From an uncultured Gemmatimonadales bacterium (GTDB lineage Bacteria; Gemmatimonadota; Gemmatimonadetes; Longimicrobiales; Gaopeijiaceae), in assembly GCA_937919655.1 (NCBI GenBank), contig CALFPJ010000020.1:88437-152436 (forward strand): DNA of 64,000 nt, in the 5' to 3' direction. The translations under genes and the position numbers were made by a program. Below the pieces are notes generated by a model that saw nothing but the letters and a program-made list of their open reading frames with translations, was not told the origin of the DNA and ran no database searches. This document shows positions 36,378-45,911 of the stretch, piece by piece. Every line of letters begins with the position of its first letter. Within the stretch, counting starts at the first letter, position 1.

Positions 36378-38888
36378 ATGACTCTCATGAAGCCCTCTAC
36401 TTCGACCTGGACGATTGTCCTCGCCGCCGCTCTACTCACCGCTTGTGGCGGGACGGGGGCCGACCCGGAAATGCCGACGCCTCAGGGCGCGAGTGGAGAC
36501 CGACCGTCAGCGCGCGCAGGTCGTGGCGCGGGTTCCAATGCCGACGAGAAGAGCTACGCCGAGTTGATCGAAGACGCCGCCAGCGACGACGGCCTCTTCA
36601 CGGTGCACGCCAAAGAGGGTGACTACTTCTTCGAGATCCCAGATTCCCTGCTGAATCGGGATATGTTGCTGGTCAGCCGCGTCTCTGGGAAACAAGACGG
36701 CCTGGGAGGCTTCTCTCCCGCAGGTGTGGCATCGAATCGCCAGATGGTGCGCTTCGAACGACGCGACGATCGCATCTTGTTGCGGAAGTATTCAGGAGAA
36801 GCGGTCGCGGACGACACCCTAGCCATCGCGCTCTCGGTCCAGGCGAACTACTTCGCGCCCATCCTGGCTTCGTGGGACATCGCGGCACGTGGAACAGACA
36901 GCACCACGTCCGTTGTCGACGTCACCGATTTCTTCGGTGGAGACACGCCCGCGATCTCTGGTCTCAGCCCTGCCCAGCGACGCACCTATCAGGTCCGGCG
37001 TCTGGACGCGAGCAGGAGCTTCATCGGCCAGGTCCGCAGCTACCCGCTCAACGTTAACGTGCGCCACACGCTCACCTACGACGCCGGCGCACCTCCATCT
37101 GACGAGCGCGCCAGCACGATCTCGCTCGAGATGAACCAGTCCTTGATGCTCCTCCCCAAAGAGCCGATGCGGGCGCGCTACGCTGACGCCCGCGTAGGCT
37201 TCAACAGCATCGAACGCATCAACTACGGGCTCGACGAACAAAAGGCCGAGACCGAGACCTTCATTCGTCGATGGAGGCTCGAGCCGTCCGACCCGCAGGC
37301 CTACGCCCGCGGCGAGGTGGTGGACCCGGTGCAGCCGATCACCTACTACATCGATCCTGCGACGCCGGCGCGGTACGTGGAAACGGTTCGCCGCGGCGTT
37401 GAGAACTGGCAGGTCGCGTTTGAGACTGCGGGCTTCAGCAACGCGATCGTGGCGCTCGACCCGCCCTCGCGGGACGAGGATCCCGACTGGGACCCCGAAG
37501 ACGTGCGCTACTCGGTGGTGCGTTGGTCCGCGAGCATGACCCGGAACGCTCAGGGGCCGAGCACGTCGGACCCTCGCACCGGGGAGATCATCGAGTCCGA
37601 TATCGTGTGGTATCACAACCACATGCGGTCGTATCGCAACTGGATGATGGTGCAAACCGGCGCCGCCAATCCCGACGCTCGCCAGCTCCCGCTCACGGAC
37701 CGCCTTATGGACGAGGCGATGGAGCAAGTGATCACCCACGAGATCGGTCATGCGATCGGTCTGCCGCACAACATGGTCGCGAGTTCTTCGTACCCGGTTG
37801 ACTCGCTGCGCTCGCAGAGCTTCGCGAGCCGTATGGGCGTCGCGCCGACCATCATGGACTACGCGCGCCAGAACTACATCGCGCAGCCAGAAGATGGCCT
37901 TCGCCCAGAGGACTTCCTCAGGCGGATCGGCGTCTACGATCACTACTCTGTGAACTGGGGCTACCGCCTGCTCCCAGACGCGGCGACGCCTGCCGACGAA
38001 CTGGCCACGCTGAACCAGTGGATCGTCGCCCGGGCGGACGACCGCATGTACAAGTACCTCCCCCAAGGCGGTCTCGGGGTCACGGACCCGCGGGCCCAAA
38101 CGGAGGACATGGGCGACGATCCCGTGCGGGCCAGTGAATTCGGCATGGCGAACCTGATGCGCATTGTGCCCAACCTCGTCGCGTGGACGACCAAGGATGG
38201 TGAGGACTACACCGACCTAGCCGAGATCTACGGCGAGGCTGTGGGCCAGTGGAATCGCTACGTCGGGCATGTGTTAGGCGTAGTCGCCGGGGTTCACGTG
38301 GACCTAAAGACGGCAGACCAAGACGGGGCGGTGTATGACGTTGTGCCACGGACGGATCAGAAACAAGCCATGGCCTGGCTCACGCGAGAGGTGTTCGAGG
38401 CACCTGTTTGGCTCAACGAACCCCAGATCCTCGAGCTAATTGGCCCAAATGCTGGAGGCTTCGCGAACGTCTCCCGTCGTCAGATCAGCATCCTGAACCG
38501 GCTGCTCGATCCACGCCGCATGGCCACGCTCGCCGAGTTCGACGCGACGCAGCCGAGCGATGCCTATCCCTTGGCGGAATTTCTGGACGACGTCCGCGCC
38601 GCCGTATGGGGAGACCTGCCGTCGGTGTCGGCCATGGATGGTTATAGGCGGGCCCTGCAGCGCGCCCACCTGGAACGGATCGAGTCGCTCATGACCGAGG
38701 TGCCCACAGGAAACGGGGCACCCGATGTCAGCAACTCGGACGTGCGGCCGCTACTGCGTGCCCAACTCAGCGATCTGCGCGACGAAGTGGCGCGCGCGAC
38801 GAGACGGGTCCAACACCGGGTGACGAAAGCACACCTCGCGGACGTGATCGTTCGCATAGATGCGATTCTGGAGGGACCCAAAGACTGA
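36378..38888 (+). CDS. Exported zinc-dependent metalloprotease (DUF5117/DUF5118 type)
   Basis: 836 residues with a lipoprotein signal (LLTACGG, Cys near residue 22). N-terminal DUF5118-like and DUF5117-like region containing DYFFEIPDSLLNRDMLLVSR and LSVQANYFAPILAS, then a metzincin-like catalytic part with HEIGHAIGLPHNM starting at His454 (H-E-x-x-H-x-x-G-x-x-H) and the Met-turn segment APTIMDYARQNYIAQ. C-terminal helical region. Start ATG 36378; ATG 36387 is also possible. Monocistronic, flanked by convergent genes. Confidence 0.88.
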   Translation: MTLMKPSTSTWTIVLAAALLTACGGTGADPEMPTPQGASGDRPSARAGRGAGSNADEKSYAELIEDAASDDGLFTVHAKEGDYFFEIPDSLLNRDMLLVSRVSGKQDGLGGFSPAGVASNRQMVRFERRDDRILLRKYSGEAVADDTLAIALSVQANYFAPILASWDIAARGTDSTTSVVDVTDFFGGDTPAISGLSPAQRRTYQVRRLDASRSFIGQVRSYPLNVNVRHTLTYDAGAPPSDERASTISLEMNQSLMLLPKEPMRARYADARVGFNSIERINYGLDEQKAETETFIRRWRLEPSDPQAYARGEVVDPVQPITYYIDPATPARYVETVRRGVENWQVAFETAGFSNAIVALDPPSRDEDPDWDPEDVRYSVVRWSASMTRNAQGPSTSDPRTGEIIESDIVWYHNHMRSYRNWMMVQTGAANPDARQLPLTDRLMDEAMEQVITHEIGHAIGLPHNMVASSSYPVDSLRSQSFASRMGVAPTIMDYARQNYIAQPEDGLRPEDFLRRIGVYDHYSVNWGYRLLPDAATPADELATLNQWIVARADDRMYKYLPQGGLGVTDPRAQTEDMGDDPVRASEFGMANLMRIVPNLVAWTTKDGEDYTDLAEIYGEAVGQWNRYVGHVLGVVAGVHVDLKTADQDGAVYDVVPRTDQKQAMAWLTREVFEAPVWLNEPQILELIGPNAGGFANVSRRQISILNRLLDPRRMATLAEFDATQPSDAYPLAEFLDDVRAAVWGDLPSVSAMDGYRRALQRAHLERIESLMTEVPTGNGAPDVSNSDVRPLLRAQLSDLRDEVARATRRVQHRVTKAHLADVIVRIDAILEGPKD

Positions 38889-38903
38889 CAGGCGGCCCGT
38901 CCG

Positions 38904-39623
38904 TCAGGCGAATACGATAACGCCGACTGCGGCGCAGGTTAGGGTCGCGGTCGCGTTGTCGATCTCTGCGAACGGAAGCGATTCGACCGCCGTACCTGCA
39001 AGTGCGACCCAGGCCATAGGCACGAAATAGCCCATCACAGGACCGGCAATGAAACCGGCCTCGGCCAGGAGCCACAGGCCGGCCAACCCTCCGCACCAAC
39101 CGGCGACGAGCGCCGCCAACGATCCCGCCACGGTCTTCTCCCTGCTCCACGGCAACGCCGGTGAATGAACCGTTTTGCCCACAATTTCCGCGAAGCTATC
39201 TCCGAACGTCATGAAGGCAAGCGCGGCCATCGCGACCGGGGAGGTTCTCCAAAACACCACGGTGAGCACGGCGAAGACCAACGCATAAAGGACGGGGCCG
39301 CGCATGAGCCCGGCAGCGGTGCCGGACCGTGATCCGCCGCGAACGGTCCCGCGATCCACGACTACGCCGGTCGCGATCAAGAGGAAGTACATGCCGATAC
39401 CGAGCGCGGGCAGGGCCGCGAACCAGCGCGCTAGCGCCACATCCGCAAAGAGGACCCAGCTGAAAAGAACAGCGGCGCCGAATCCGATGTGCGCGACCTT
39501 GCGACCCACCCAGGGCTCCACCCAATCTCTCGTGACCGCTAGTGCCTGAACCCTACTGCCAGCACCCAACACGAAGAGAATCCCCAACGCGAGGAGCCAA
39601 GGGGTGACCGAACCCGTCGGCAC
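38904..39623 (-). CDS. Phytol/dolichol kinase-like CTP-dependent prenol kinase
   Basis: 239 residues, about seven membrane helices. Motifs of the SEC59/VTE5/CdsA-like superfamily: RKVAHIGFGAAVLFSW, the metal-binding FMTFGDSFAEIVGK, KTVAGSLAALVAGW and the closing ESLPFAEIDNATATL. Members phosphorylate polyprenols using CTP; phytol, dolichol or diacylglycerol are possible. It is 5 bp downstream of a two-helix protein of unknown function, so the two are co-transcribed. Confidence 0.8.
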   Translation of the reverse strand: MPTGSVTPWLLALGILFVLGAGSRVQALAVTRDWVEPWVGRKVAHIGFGAAVLFSWVLFADVALARWFAALPALGIGMYFLLIATGVVVDRGTVRGGSRSGTAAGLMRGPVLYALVFAVLTVVFWRTSPVAMAALAFMTFGDSFAEIVGKTVHSPALPWSREKTVAGSLAALVAGWCGGLAGLWLLAEAGFIAGPVMGYFVPMAWVALAGTAVESLPFAEIDNATATLTCAAVGVIVFA

Positions 39624-39628
39624 CAGAC

Positions 39629-40096
39629 CTACCCGCCGGTCATGATGAAGAGCGGCTTGTTGGCAAAGGTGGTGTACTTCGGGCGCAGTCGATCGGCTTC
39701 ATAGAAGTGCTCCACGTCGACGACCTTGGTCCCGGCCGCGATGGAGTCGATCGACACCGGCGCGTATACACCGTTGCGAACCGCGACGCGGAAGAACCGA
39801 TCAGTCTCCTCAGAAACGGCCTGTGCGGTGGCCGAGTTCTGGAGGGCGACAACCATCTCCTGCCGACGACCGATTAGGGCGGCAAACAGTCCGAGCACAA
39901 ACGGCGCAGAATCGATGACCCAGTGCAGCGGCTGACCGGCCTGCGTCTCCAAGATCCCGGCAATCGTAAACGGAATTTGGCGCATGCCCGCGTCCAACAG
40001 CGTCGCTACTAGAGGGAATGCCGTGCCGAAGGCGGCTCCGACTAGGAAGTAGCGATGCGTGGGGCGTAGAACCTGGGAAGTAGGCGCGTCGGACAT
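39629..40096 (-). CDS. Two-helix membrane protein of unknown function
   Basis: 155 residues: two hydrophobic helices (about 16-35 and 58-75) connected by a loop ending in QPLHWVIDSAPFVLGLFAAL, then a soluble tail of 75 residues with a long helix (RRQEMVVALQNSATAQAV) and a small C-terminal part. The membrane half resembles the N-terminal anchor of some sensor proteins, but no kinase, PAS or cyclase domain follows. First gene of a two-gene operon with the prenol kinase. Confidence 0.6.
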   Translation of the reverse strand: MSDAPTSQVLRPTHRYFLVGAAFGTAFPLVATLLDAGMRQIPFTIAGILETQAGQPLHWVIDSAPFVLGLFAALIGRRQEMVVALQNSATAQAVSEETDRFFRVAVRNGVYAPVSIDSIAAGTKVVDVEHFYEADRLRPKYTTFANKPLFIMTGG

Positions 40097-40222
40097 AGGT
40101 CTTGGAAGAGTGAACAGTCGCTGCCGACCGAGTGGTTACGCTGGTATTCTCGACCCGAGGGTGGCCCCCCGTCAAACGAAGCTGGCCTGCCTGGCGCTCC
40201 GAGGTTCTTAACCCCAAGCTCC

Positions 40223-41158
40223 ATGCCCATGATCACTAGCCCTCCACTCCTTACTTTGAGCCTGCTCTTGGCGGGGAGCTTCATCGCCCTTGGCCCCGGC
40301 CATGCCTACGGCCAGCAAGTGGAGTCCGCTCGGCTGATGAGGGACTTATCGGTGCTCGCTCACGATTCGATGCAGGGCCGGGCGCCGGGCACCCCTCAGA
40401 GCGCCAAGGCCCGCGCTTTTGTCATCGAGCAACTGGCCGCCGCCGGAGCGCGGCCGATCGGTGACAGCTTCGAGTATCCGTTCGAGACGCCCCGGGCCTC
40501 CGGCGTCAACGTCGTGGCACGCATCGCGGGCAAGCAGCCGGACGCCCCGGCCATCGTGCTGACGGCCCACTACGACCACGAAGGTGTGCGCGGGGGCATC
40601 GTCTACAACGGCGCAGACGACAACGCATCCGGCGTCGTGGCCGCGCTCGCCATTGCTCGGGCCCTCAGAGCCGAACCACTCGACCACCCGCTCGTGATTG
40701 CGTTCGTGGACGCGGAAGAGGCCGGCATGGTCGGATCTAGGGCGCTCGTTGGAGCTTTTCCGATCCCGCTGTCCAGCGTCGGGCTGAACGTGAATCTCGA
40801 CATGGTAGCCAGGACTGAAGGCACCTTGTGGGCTGCAGGGGCGCATCACACCCCCGCGCTTCGACCCGTGCTCGAATCCGTCGCCGCTCGGCCGCCCGTG
40901 CGGCTTCGTCTCGGCCATGACAGCGCAGGTGCGCCCGAAGGCGCCGACTGGACTCGGTCGTCCGACCATGCGCCGTTCCACGCCGCCGGAATTCCGTTCG
41001 TCTACTTCGGCGTCGAAGACCACGAGGACTACCATCGCCCGACCGACGACACAGAACGGGTGTCACCCGATGAGTTCCTGGCCTCGGTGCAAACCATCCT
41101 GGCCGCCTTGCACGCCCTGGATGCAGCCTTACCCAGCCTCCGTGAGCCGACCCTATGA
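40223..41158 (+). CDS. Exported M28-family aminopeptidase-like metallopeptidase
   Basis: 311 residues with a signal peptide (hydrophobic core about 9-26, cleavage near AYGQ). M28 co-catalytic zinc ligands in order: LTAHYDHEG (His), YNGADDNASG (Asp), VDAEEAGMVGS (catalytic Glu-Glu), LNVNLDM (Asp) and the late EDHEDYHRPTDD (His). ATG start. Its stop overlaps the start of the downstream carrier by 4 bp, linking extracellular peptide or amino-acid release to uptake. Confidence 0.92.
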   Translation: MPMITSPPLLTLSLLLAGSFIALGPGHAYGQQVESARLMRDLSVLAHDSMQGRAPGTPQSAKARAFVIEQLAAAGARPIGDSFEYPFETPRASGVNVVARIAGKQPDAPAIVLTAHYDHEGVRGGIVYNGADDNASGVVAALAIARALRAEPLDHPLVIAFVDAEEAGMVGSRALVGAFPIPLSSVGLNVNLDMVARTEGTLWAAGAHHTPALRPVLESVAARPPVRLRLGHDSAGAPEGADWTRSSDHAPFHAAGIPFVYFGVEDHEDYHRPTDDTERVSPDEFLASVQTILAALHALDAALPSLREPTL

Positions 41159-42510
41159 CAGCACCGAAGTCGCGCTTCAGTGTCCCCCACCCTCTCGTAC
41201 TCCTAACCGGGTGCGTGATCCTGGCTGCTCTGGCCAGTTATGTGGTTCCGGCCGGTGAGTACGACCGGCGTGACGATGAGGCGACCGGCCGCAGCATCGT
41301 GGTGGCGGGAACGTATCATGAGGTTGAAGCGACGCCCGTGAACCTCTTCGACGCGATGGTCGCGTTGCCGAGAGGAATGGCCGACGCTGCAGACGTCATC
41401 TTTCTCGTCTTCCTGATCGGCGGCGCCTTCACGGTTGTCGACGAAACCGGGGCTCTGAAGCGCGGAGTGACGTCGTTGATCCGCACGCTTAGAGGGCGAG
41501 ATCTTCTCGTGATTCCTGTGGTGTCCCTGTTCTTCGCGATGGGCGGCGTGGTGGAGAACATGCAGGAGGAGATCATTCCCCTCATCCCGGTCCTGATCAT
41601 CCTGACCCGCCGCCTGGGCTTCACGCCCTTGGTCGCCGTTTCCATGAGCGCCGGGTCCGCGTTCGTAGGGTCCGCCTTTAGTCCGATCAACCCGTTCCAA
41701 GTGACCATCGCACAGAAGCTCGCCGAATTGCCCGCTTTGTCTGCTGCTGGCTTTCGCATCGTGTTCCTGGTTCTGGCCCTCACCTTCTGGGTCGGCATGA
41801 CCATGCGTTATGCCGCTCGCACACGGGGCGCGGCAGAATCTGGTTCGGACGGAGACGCCGCTGGCGTGAGCCGAGCCGACTGGGGGATCTTTGGGCTCGT
41901 CGGAGTGACCTTCGCCATTCTCGTAGTGGGCATGCTCCGCTGGGGCTGGGACTTCAACCAAATGTCTGCTGCATTCTTCACGATGGGCCTGATCGTGGGC
42001 GCCGTCTCGGGGATGGGCTTCTCTGGCACCGCCGAGGCCTACGTGAAGGGCTTCCGTGGGATGGCCTACGCCGGAATCCTCATCGGATTCGCGCGCGCGA
42101 TCTACGTGGTGCTCCAGGACGGCCGCATTGTCGACACGATCGTCCATGGAATGTTCACGCCGCTCGAAGGCTTGCCTGTCCTCGCCTCCAGCTTGGGCAT
42201 GATCGTGGCTCAGGCGTTGATCCACGTGCCAGTGCCGAGCGTGAGTGGGCAGGCGGTCCTCACCATGCCGGTGCTTGTCCCGCTCTCAGACCTCTTGGGC
42301 ATGTCGCGGCAGATCACCGTCCTCGCCTACCAGTACGGGGCCGGGCTGTGCGACTTGGTCACGCCGACCAACGGCGCGCTCATGGCGATCCTCGCGGCGG
42401 CTGGAGTTCGCTACGAGGACTGGATGAAGTTCACAGTGCCGCTCTACGCCGGCTTGGTCGCCCTCGGCGCCGCCTCGATCGCCGTGGCGATCATGATCGG
42501 CCTCGCTTAG
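41155..42510 (+). CDS. YfcC-like C4-dicarboxylate/amino-acid carrier
   Basis: 451 residues, about 11-12 membrane helices, with an N-terminal periplasmic loop containing VVPAGEYDRR and the family segments GAFTVVDETGAL, GGVVENMQEEIIPLIPVLI, AFVGSAFSPINPFQV and VPSVSGQAVLTMPVLVPL. Matches the YfcC/DcuC-type (IT superfamily) group that includes basic amino-acid and dicarboxylate transporters. ATG start in ATGA with the M28 peptidase; co-translated. Substrate unproven; peptide-derived amino acids fit the context. Confidence 0.85.
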   Translation: MTAPKSRFSVPHPLVLLTGCVILAALASYVVPAGEYDRRDDEATGRSIVVAGTYHEVEATPVNLFDAMVALPRGMADAADVIFLVFLIGGAFTVVDETGALKRGVTSLIRTLRGRDLLVIPVVSLFFAMGGVVENMQEEIIPLIPVLIILTRRLGFTPLVAVSMSAGSAFVGSAFSPINPFQVTIAQKLAELPALSAAGFRIVFLVLALTFWVGMTMRYAARTRGAAESGSDGDAAGVSRADWGIFGLVGVTFAILVVGMLRWGWDFNQMSAAFFTMGLIVGAVSGMGFSGTAEAYVKGFRGMAYAGILIGFARAIYVVLQDGRIVDTIVHGMFTPLEGLPVLASSLGMIVAQALIHVPVPSVSGQAVLTMPVLVPLSDLLGMSRQITVLAYQYGAGLCDLVTPTNGALMAILAAAGVRYEDWMKFTVPLYAGLVALGAASIAVAIMIGLA

Positions 42511-42584
42511 TGCGCCCGAACATGGGCTCGGGGTCATCTATAATCGTGACGTGCTGACACGAATGGTGACGTGATGATCACCGC

Positions 42585-44276
42585 GTGGCCTTCGGGGAAG
42601 CTCCGGTGAGCGCCACGCCGCCCCGCCTACACCGCAACGTCTGGGTCGCCACCGCGACCAGCTTCCTCACGGACGTCTCGAGCGACATGCTCCAGAGCGT
42701 CCTGCCCCTGTTTTTGGCCAACGTCCTCGGGGTGCGGGTTTGGACCATCGGCCTGCTCTATGGCCTCGCAGATACGGCATCGAGCGTACTCAAGCTCTAC
42801 TCTGGCTGGCTCTCTGACCGGCTGCGCACTCGTAAATGGCTCGCGGTCTTCGGATACGCCACGTCTGCCCTTTCAAAGCCCTTCTTGTACACCGCGTCCA
42901 CGTGGGGCGCCGTTGCCGGCGTTCGCTTCGTGGACCGGGTCGGCAAGGGAATCCGCACCGCTCCGCGCGACGCACTCCTAGCAGACTCGACCCCGGCGAA
43001 TCAGCGCGGCTTCGCCTTTGGTCTGCATCGGGCGGGAGATTCTGCCGGGGCGGTCGTAGGCCTCTTGATCGCCGTCTGGATCGTGACGCGCGCACAGGGA
43101 GATCCCCGCCTCCTTACCGACGAGACCTTCCGAACGTTGGTGTTGTGGAGCCTGTTGCCCGCGTTTGTAGCCGTAGTCCTCCTGGCGCTAGGTGCGCGCG
43201 ACGTTGCGATCCCGAAGTCGGCGCGCGCAACGCCACGCATCAGGATTCGCGGCCTTGGTCGTCCATTCGCGGCCTTCGCAGTGTGCTCTGTGCTTTTCGA
43301 GTTCGGAAACTCTGCCGATGCGTTCCTCGTGCTGCGGGCGCAGGAGCGCGGCATCTCGGTCATGGGCATCCTATGGCTCGCCGTCGCGTTCAACGTCGTC
43401 TACACGGTGATCTCGACCCCGGCCGGCCGCCTTGCCGACCGTGTGCCCCGAAAATGGCTGGTCTTCGCGGGCTGGCTCGTCTACGCGGGCGTGTATCTCG
43501 GGTTCGCCTTGGCCGGCACATCAACACACGTTGCAGTGCTGTATACGACCTATGGCGTCTATCACGGGTTGGTCGCGGGTTCCGCGAAAGCCCTGATCGC
43601 GGACCTCGTGCCTGCCGAGCTGCGAGGTACGGCCTACGGGAGTTATGCTGGCCTGATTGGCATCGCCAGCCTGCCCGCGTCCGTCTTTGCAGGAGTGCTG
43701 TGGGAGGGAATCGGAGCGTGGTCCGGATTCGGGCCCGAGGCGCCATTCTTTTTCGGGGCGGCGATGGCGACCCTCGCGGCTGTGCTCCTTGCCATCTTGG
43801 TCCCGTCTCGTCCACCCCCCGCCGCGCCGGCGCCAGGAGAAGCGCTGCCCAGCGAAGCGTCGACCGCATCAGCACCCGTGACACCCATTCCCGTTGTGGC
43901 GGCCGTCATCGAAAACGGCGGCCGTTACCTGTTGGGCTGTCGGCCCGCAGAGAAGCAGCACGGCGGCCTGTGGGAATTTCCGGGCGGCAAACTGAATCCG
44001 GGAGAGACGCTCCTCGGCGGCGCACGGCGCGAACTCTCAGAGGAATTGTCCCTGGCCGTCACACGAATTAGTGAGCCCCTCTACACGGGCCACGACGCCG
44101 GCGGCGCGTTTGAGATCCTATTTGTTCGGGTCGACGTCGAAGGGGATCCGGTCGCCATCGAACACAGCGCGATCGGTTGGTTCACGCCCGGCGAGTTGTC
44201 GGGAATGCGTCTCGCGCCGGTGGACGCGCTCTTCGCGCGCACCCTTGCCGCGTCGAGCGGCCCCGGGGCGACGTAG
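42585..44276 (+). CDS. MFS transporter fused to a C-terminal Nudix hydrolase
   Basis: 563 residues. Residues about 15-405 form a 12-helix major-facilitator domain with the helix 2-3 loop GWLSDRLRTRKW and a repeat of it later (GRLADRVPRKW). A Pro/Ala-rich linker (about 408-435) leads to a MutT-like Nudix domain (about 438-555) with a full Nudix box GGKLNPGETLLGGARRELSEEL (G-x5-E-x7-R-E-U-x-E-E). The frame is continuous with no stop or shift at the junction. The Nudix part would face the cytoplasm. GTG 42585 is the longest start; GTG 42606 is equally plausible. Confidence 0.85.
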   Translation: MAFGEAPVSATPPRLHRNVWVATATSFLTDVSSDMLQSVLPLFLANVLGVRVWTIGLLYGLADTASSVLKLYSGWLSDRLRTRKWLAVFGYATSALSKPFLYTASTWGAVAGVRFVDRVGKGIRTAPRDALLADSTPANQRGFAFGLHRAGDSAGAVVGLLIAVWIVTRAQGDPRLLTDETFRTLVLWSLLPAFVAVVLLALGARDVAIPKSARATPRIRIRGLGRPFAAFAVCSVLFEFGNSADAFLVLRAQERGISVMGILWLAVAFNVVYTVISTPAGRLADRVPRKWLVFAGWLVYAGVYLGFALAGTSTHVAVLYTTYGVYHGLVAGSAKALIADLVPAELRGTAYGSYAGLIGIASLPASVFAGVLWEGIGAWSGFGPEAPFFFGAAMATLAAVLLAILVPSRPPPAAPAPGEALPSEASTASAPVTPIPVVAAVIENGGRYLLGCRPAEKQHGGLWEFPGGKLNPGETLLGGARRELSEELSLAVTRISEPLYTGHDAGGAFEILFVRVDVEGDPVAIEHSAIGWFTPGELSGMRLAPVDALFARTLAASSGPGAT

Positions 44277-44348
44277 TCGGGCCATCCGCCAAGTCCCTGG
44301 CATAAAAATTAGCCACGGCGTCTGTGCTGCCCGCAGGGAACCGAGACC

Positions 44349-45911
44349 CTAGTCGCGTGCTATCGACCGCCCTAAATCGGTCGCCCGCTCCTTGGGGATT
44401 TCGCTCTTGAGCCCTTCCTGCGTGCCTGCCCCTCTGCCAATGATCTCGCTTCGATAGCGCAACGCGACGGGCCCCAAGATTTCCTCAGCCATCGGCAGAG
44501 CGCCACGGGCGCCGAGCGTCAACAACTCCTGCGCCGACACGTCGCATACGCGTTCGTGCAGCTGCCCCCCAAGCCAGATCAAGAAATCATTCGTGGGACG
44601 AGGTCGCCCCCGCGAGTCGAACTCCATCGCTCGAAAGCCGACCGAGATCGGTCGCCAAGGGCCGTCTGACCATGCAGCCAGAGGCCACTCGTCCAAGGTG
44701 TGAATCCACAGCCGTCCTCCACGCAGGGTCCAACGTAGGTTAGCCGCAAAGGCGGGCGCGACGCCGAATCGGCCGACAAGTTCTTCAACTGCGATCCGTA
44801 CTAGATCGTCGACGGCCTCCGGCGAAACCTGTTCATCTGGTGTCGCGAACAGCGACGGAACGGGTCCCCATGCGTTCGCCTGCCGCCCGCCTGCGTCGCC
44901 ATCGTCGAGTTTGATCAATTTCGCCAAGAAGAGTCCACCCGAATCGATATGGTGCGGGTAGATCCTCGCCGCTCCCTCGAGCCGGGGGTCAAACACTTTA
45001 CCGTCGAACGCGGTCAGTCCGGGTGCATGCGGCATGGGCAAGTCGATCGGCTCCAGTTCGACCGGCAACGTACGCAGCGCGTGGTCCACGACCGCCTCGT
45101 TCTCCTCGGGAGCGAAGGTGCAGGTCACGTAGAGGATCGTGCCGCCTGGACGCGTGAGTCGGACCGCCCTTTCGAGGAGTCCTCGCTGGGCGCGTGTGAC
45201 GTATGTCTTGAACGCAGCCGACTGGTAGGGGGATTTCCCTCCCTTGCGCCTTAGTGTGCCCTCTCCGCCGCAGGGGGCGTCGACCAAAACACGATCGAAG
45301 AGCGCACCTTCGGGGAACTCGCGCCCGTCACCTCTGATGACGAGAATGTTCGAGTGTCCCATGCGGTACACATTCGATAACAGCCCTCGAATACGGCTGT
45401 CGCTGATCTCAGCCGCCACCAGGCAGCCACGGTCCTCCATGAGGTCCGCGGCATGCGTCGTCTTGCCGCCCGGTGCGGAACACATATCGAGCACGCGCTC
45501 CCCGGGTCGCGCGTCCAGGACCGGAGCAGCGACTCCGGTGGACGCTTGCTGGACGTAGAAGAGGCCGAGCCAATGCTCGAGCGTAGCCGTAACAGGGCCT
45601 GGCCCGTCCTCTACTTCGAAGAAGCCCGGGAGTCCGGGTTTCGGTGCGAGGCGAAATCCCTGGGCGACCAGTCGTTCGGCCAGCGCGTCGGGCGAAATTC
45701 GACCCTGGCGTGTGCGAAGAACGGTCGGTTCTGGGCGTTCGGCCGCCGCGATGAACGCCTGCCAATCATCGATAATCCCTCGATACCGCTCGAGGCTTAC
45801 CGCTTGCTTGCGAGGCGGGCGAGGCCGACTACTTCGGCTGTCACGGCCTCCGCGGCCTCCGTGCCTAGAAATCGAGAAGGCTCGGGTCCGTTTCGTCCTC
45901 TTCGCGGACAA
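44349..45911 (-). CDS. NOL1/NOP2/Sun-family RNA (cytosine-5)-methyltransferase
   Basis: 520 residues, similar to RsmF/YebU in layout. SAM site VLDMCSAPGGKTTHAADLM, motif IV VDAPCGGEGTLRR (Pro-Cys) and motif VI YVTCTFAPEENE (catalytic Thr-Cys), then a C-terminal RNA-binding extension of about 200 residues. The N-terminal 35 residues are Arg/Ser-rich. The only start before the conserved region is TTG 45911, which overlaps the GroES-like gene by 47 bp; initiation there is uncertain. Confidence 0.88.
   Translation of the reverse strand: MSAKRTKRTRAFSISRHGGRGGRDSRSSRPRPPRKQAVSLERYRGIIDDWQAFIAAAERPEPTVLRTRQGRISPDALAERLVAQGFRLAPKPGLPGFFEVEDGPGPVTATLEHWLGLFYVQQASTGVAAPVLDARPGERVLDMCSAPGGKTTHAADLMEDRGCLVAAEISDSRIRGLLSNVYRMGHSNILVIRGDGREFPEGALFDRVLVDAPCGGEGTLRRKGGKSPYQSAAFKTYVTRAQRGLLERAVRLTRPGGTILYVTCTFAPEENEAVVDHALRTLPVELEPIDLPMPHAPGLTAFDGKVFDPRLEGAARIYPHHIDSGGLFLAKLIKLDDGDAGGRQANAWGPVPSLFATPDEQVSPEAVDDLVRIAVEELVGRFGVAPAFAANLRWTLRGGRLWIHTLDEWPLAAWSDGPWRPISVGFRAMEFDSRGRPRPTNDFLIWLGGQLHERVCDVSAQELLTLGARGALPMAEEILGPVALRYRSEIIGRGAGTQEGLKSEIPKERATDLGRSIARD

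Noticed and set aside
36819..38099. A 426-codon open frame antisense to the exported metalloprotease
   Set aside because: It covers a gene with clear catalytic motifs; its product is His/Arg/Val-rich with no domain. High GC produces such long shadow frames.
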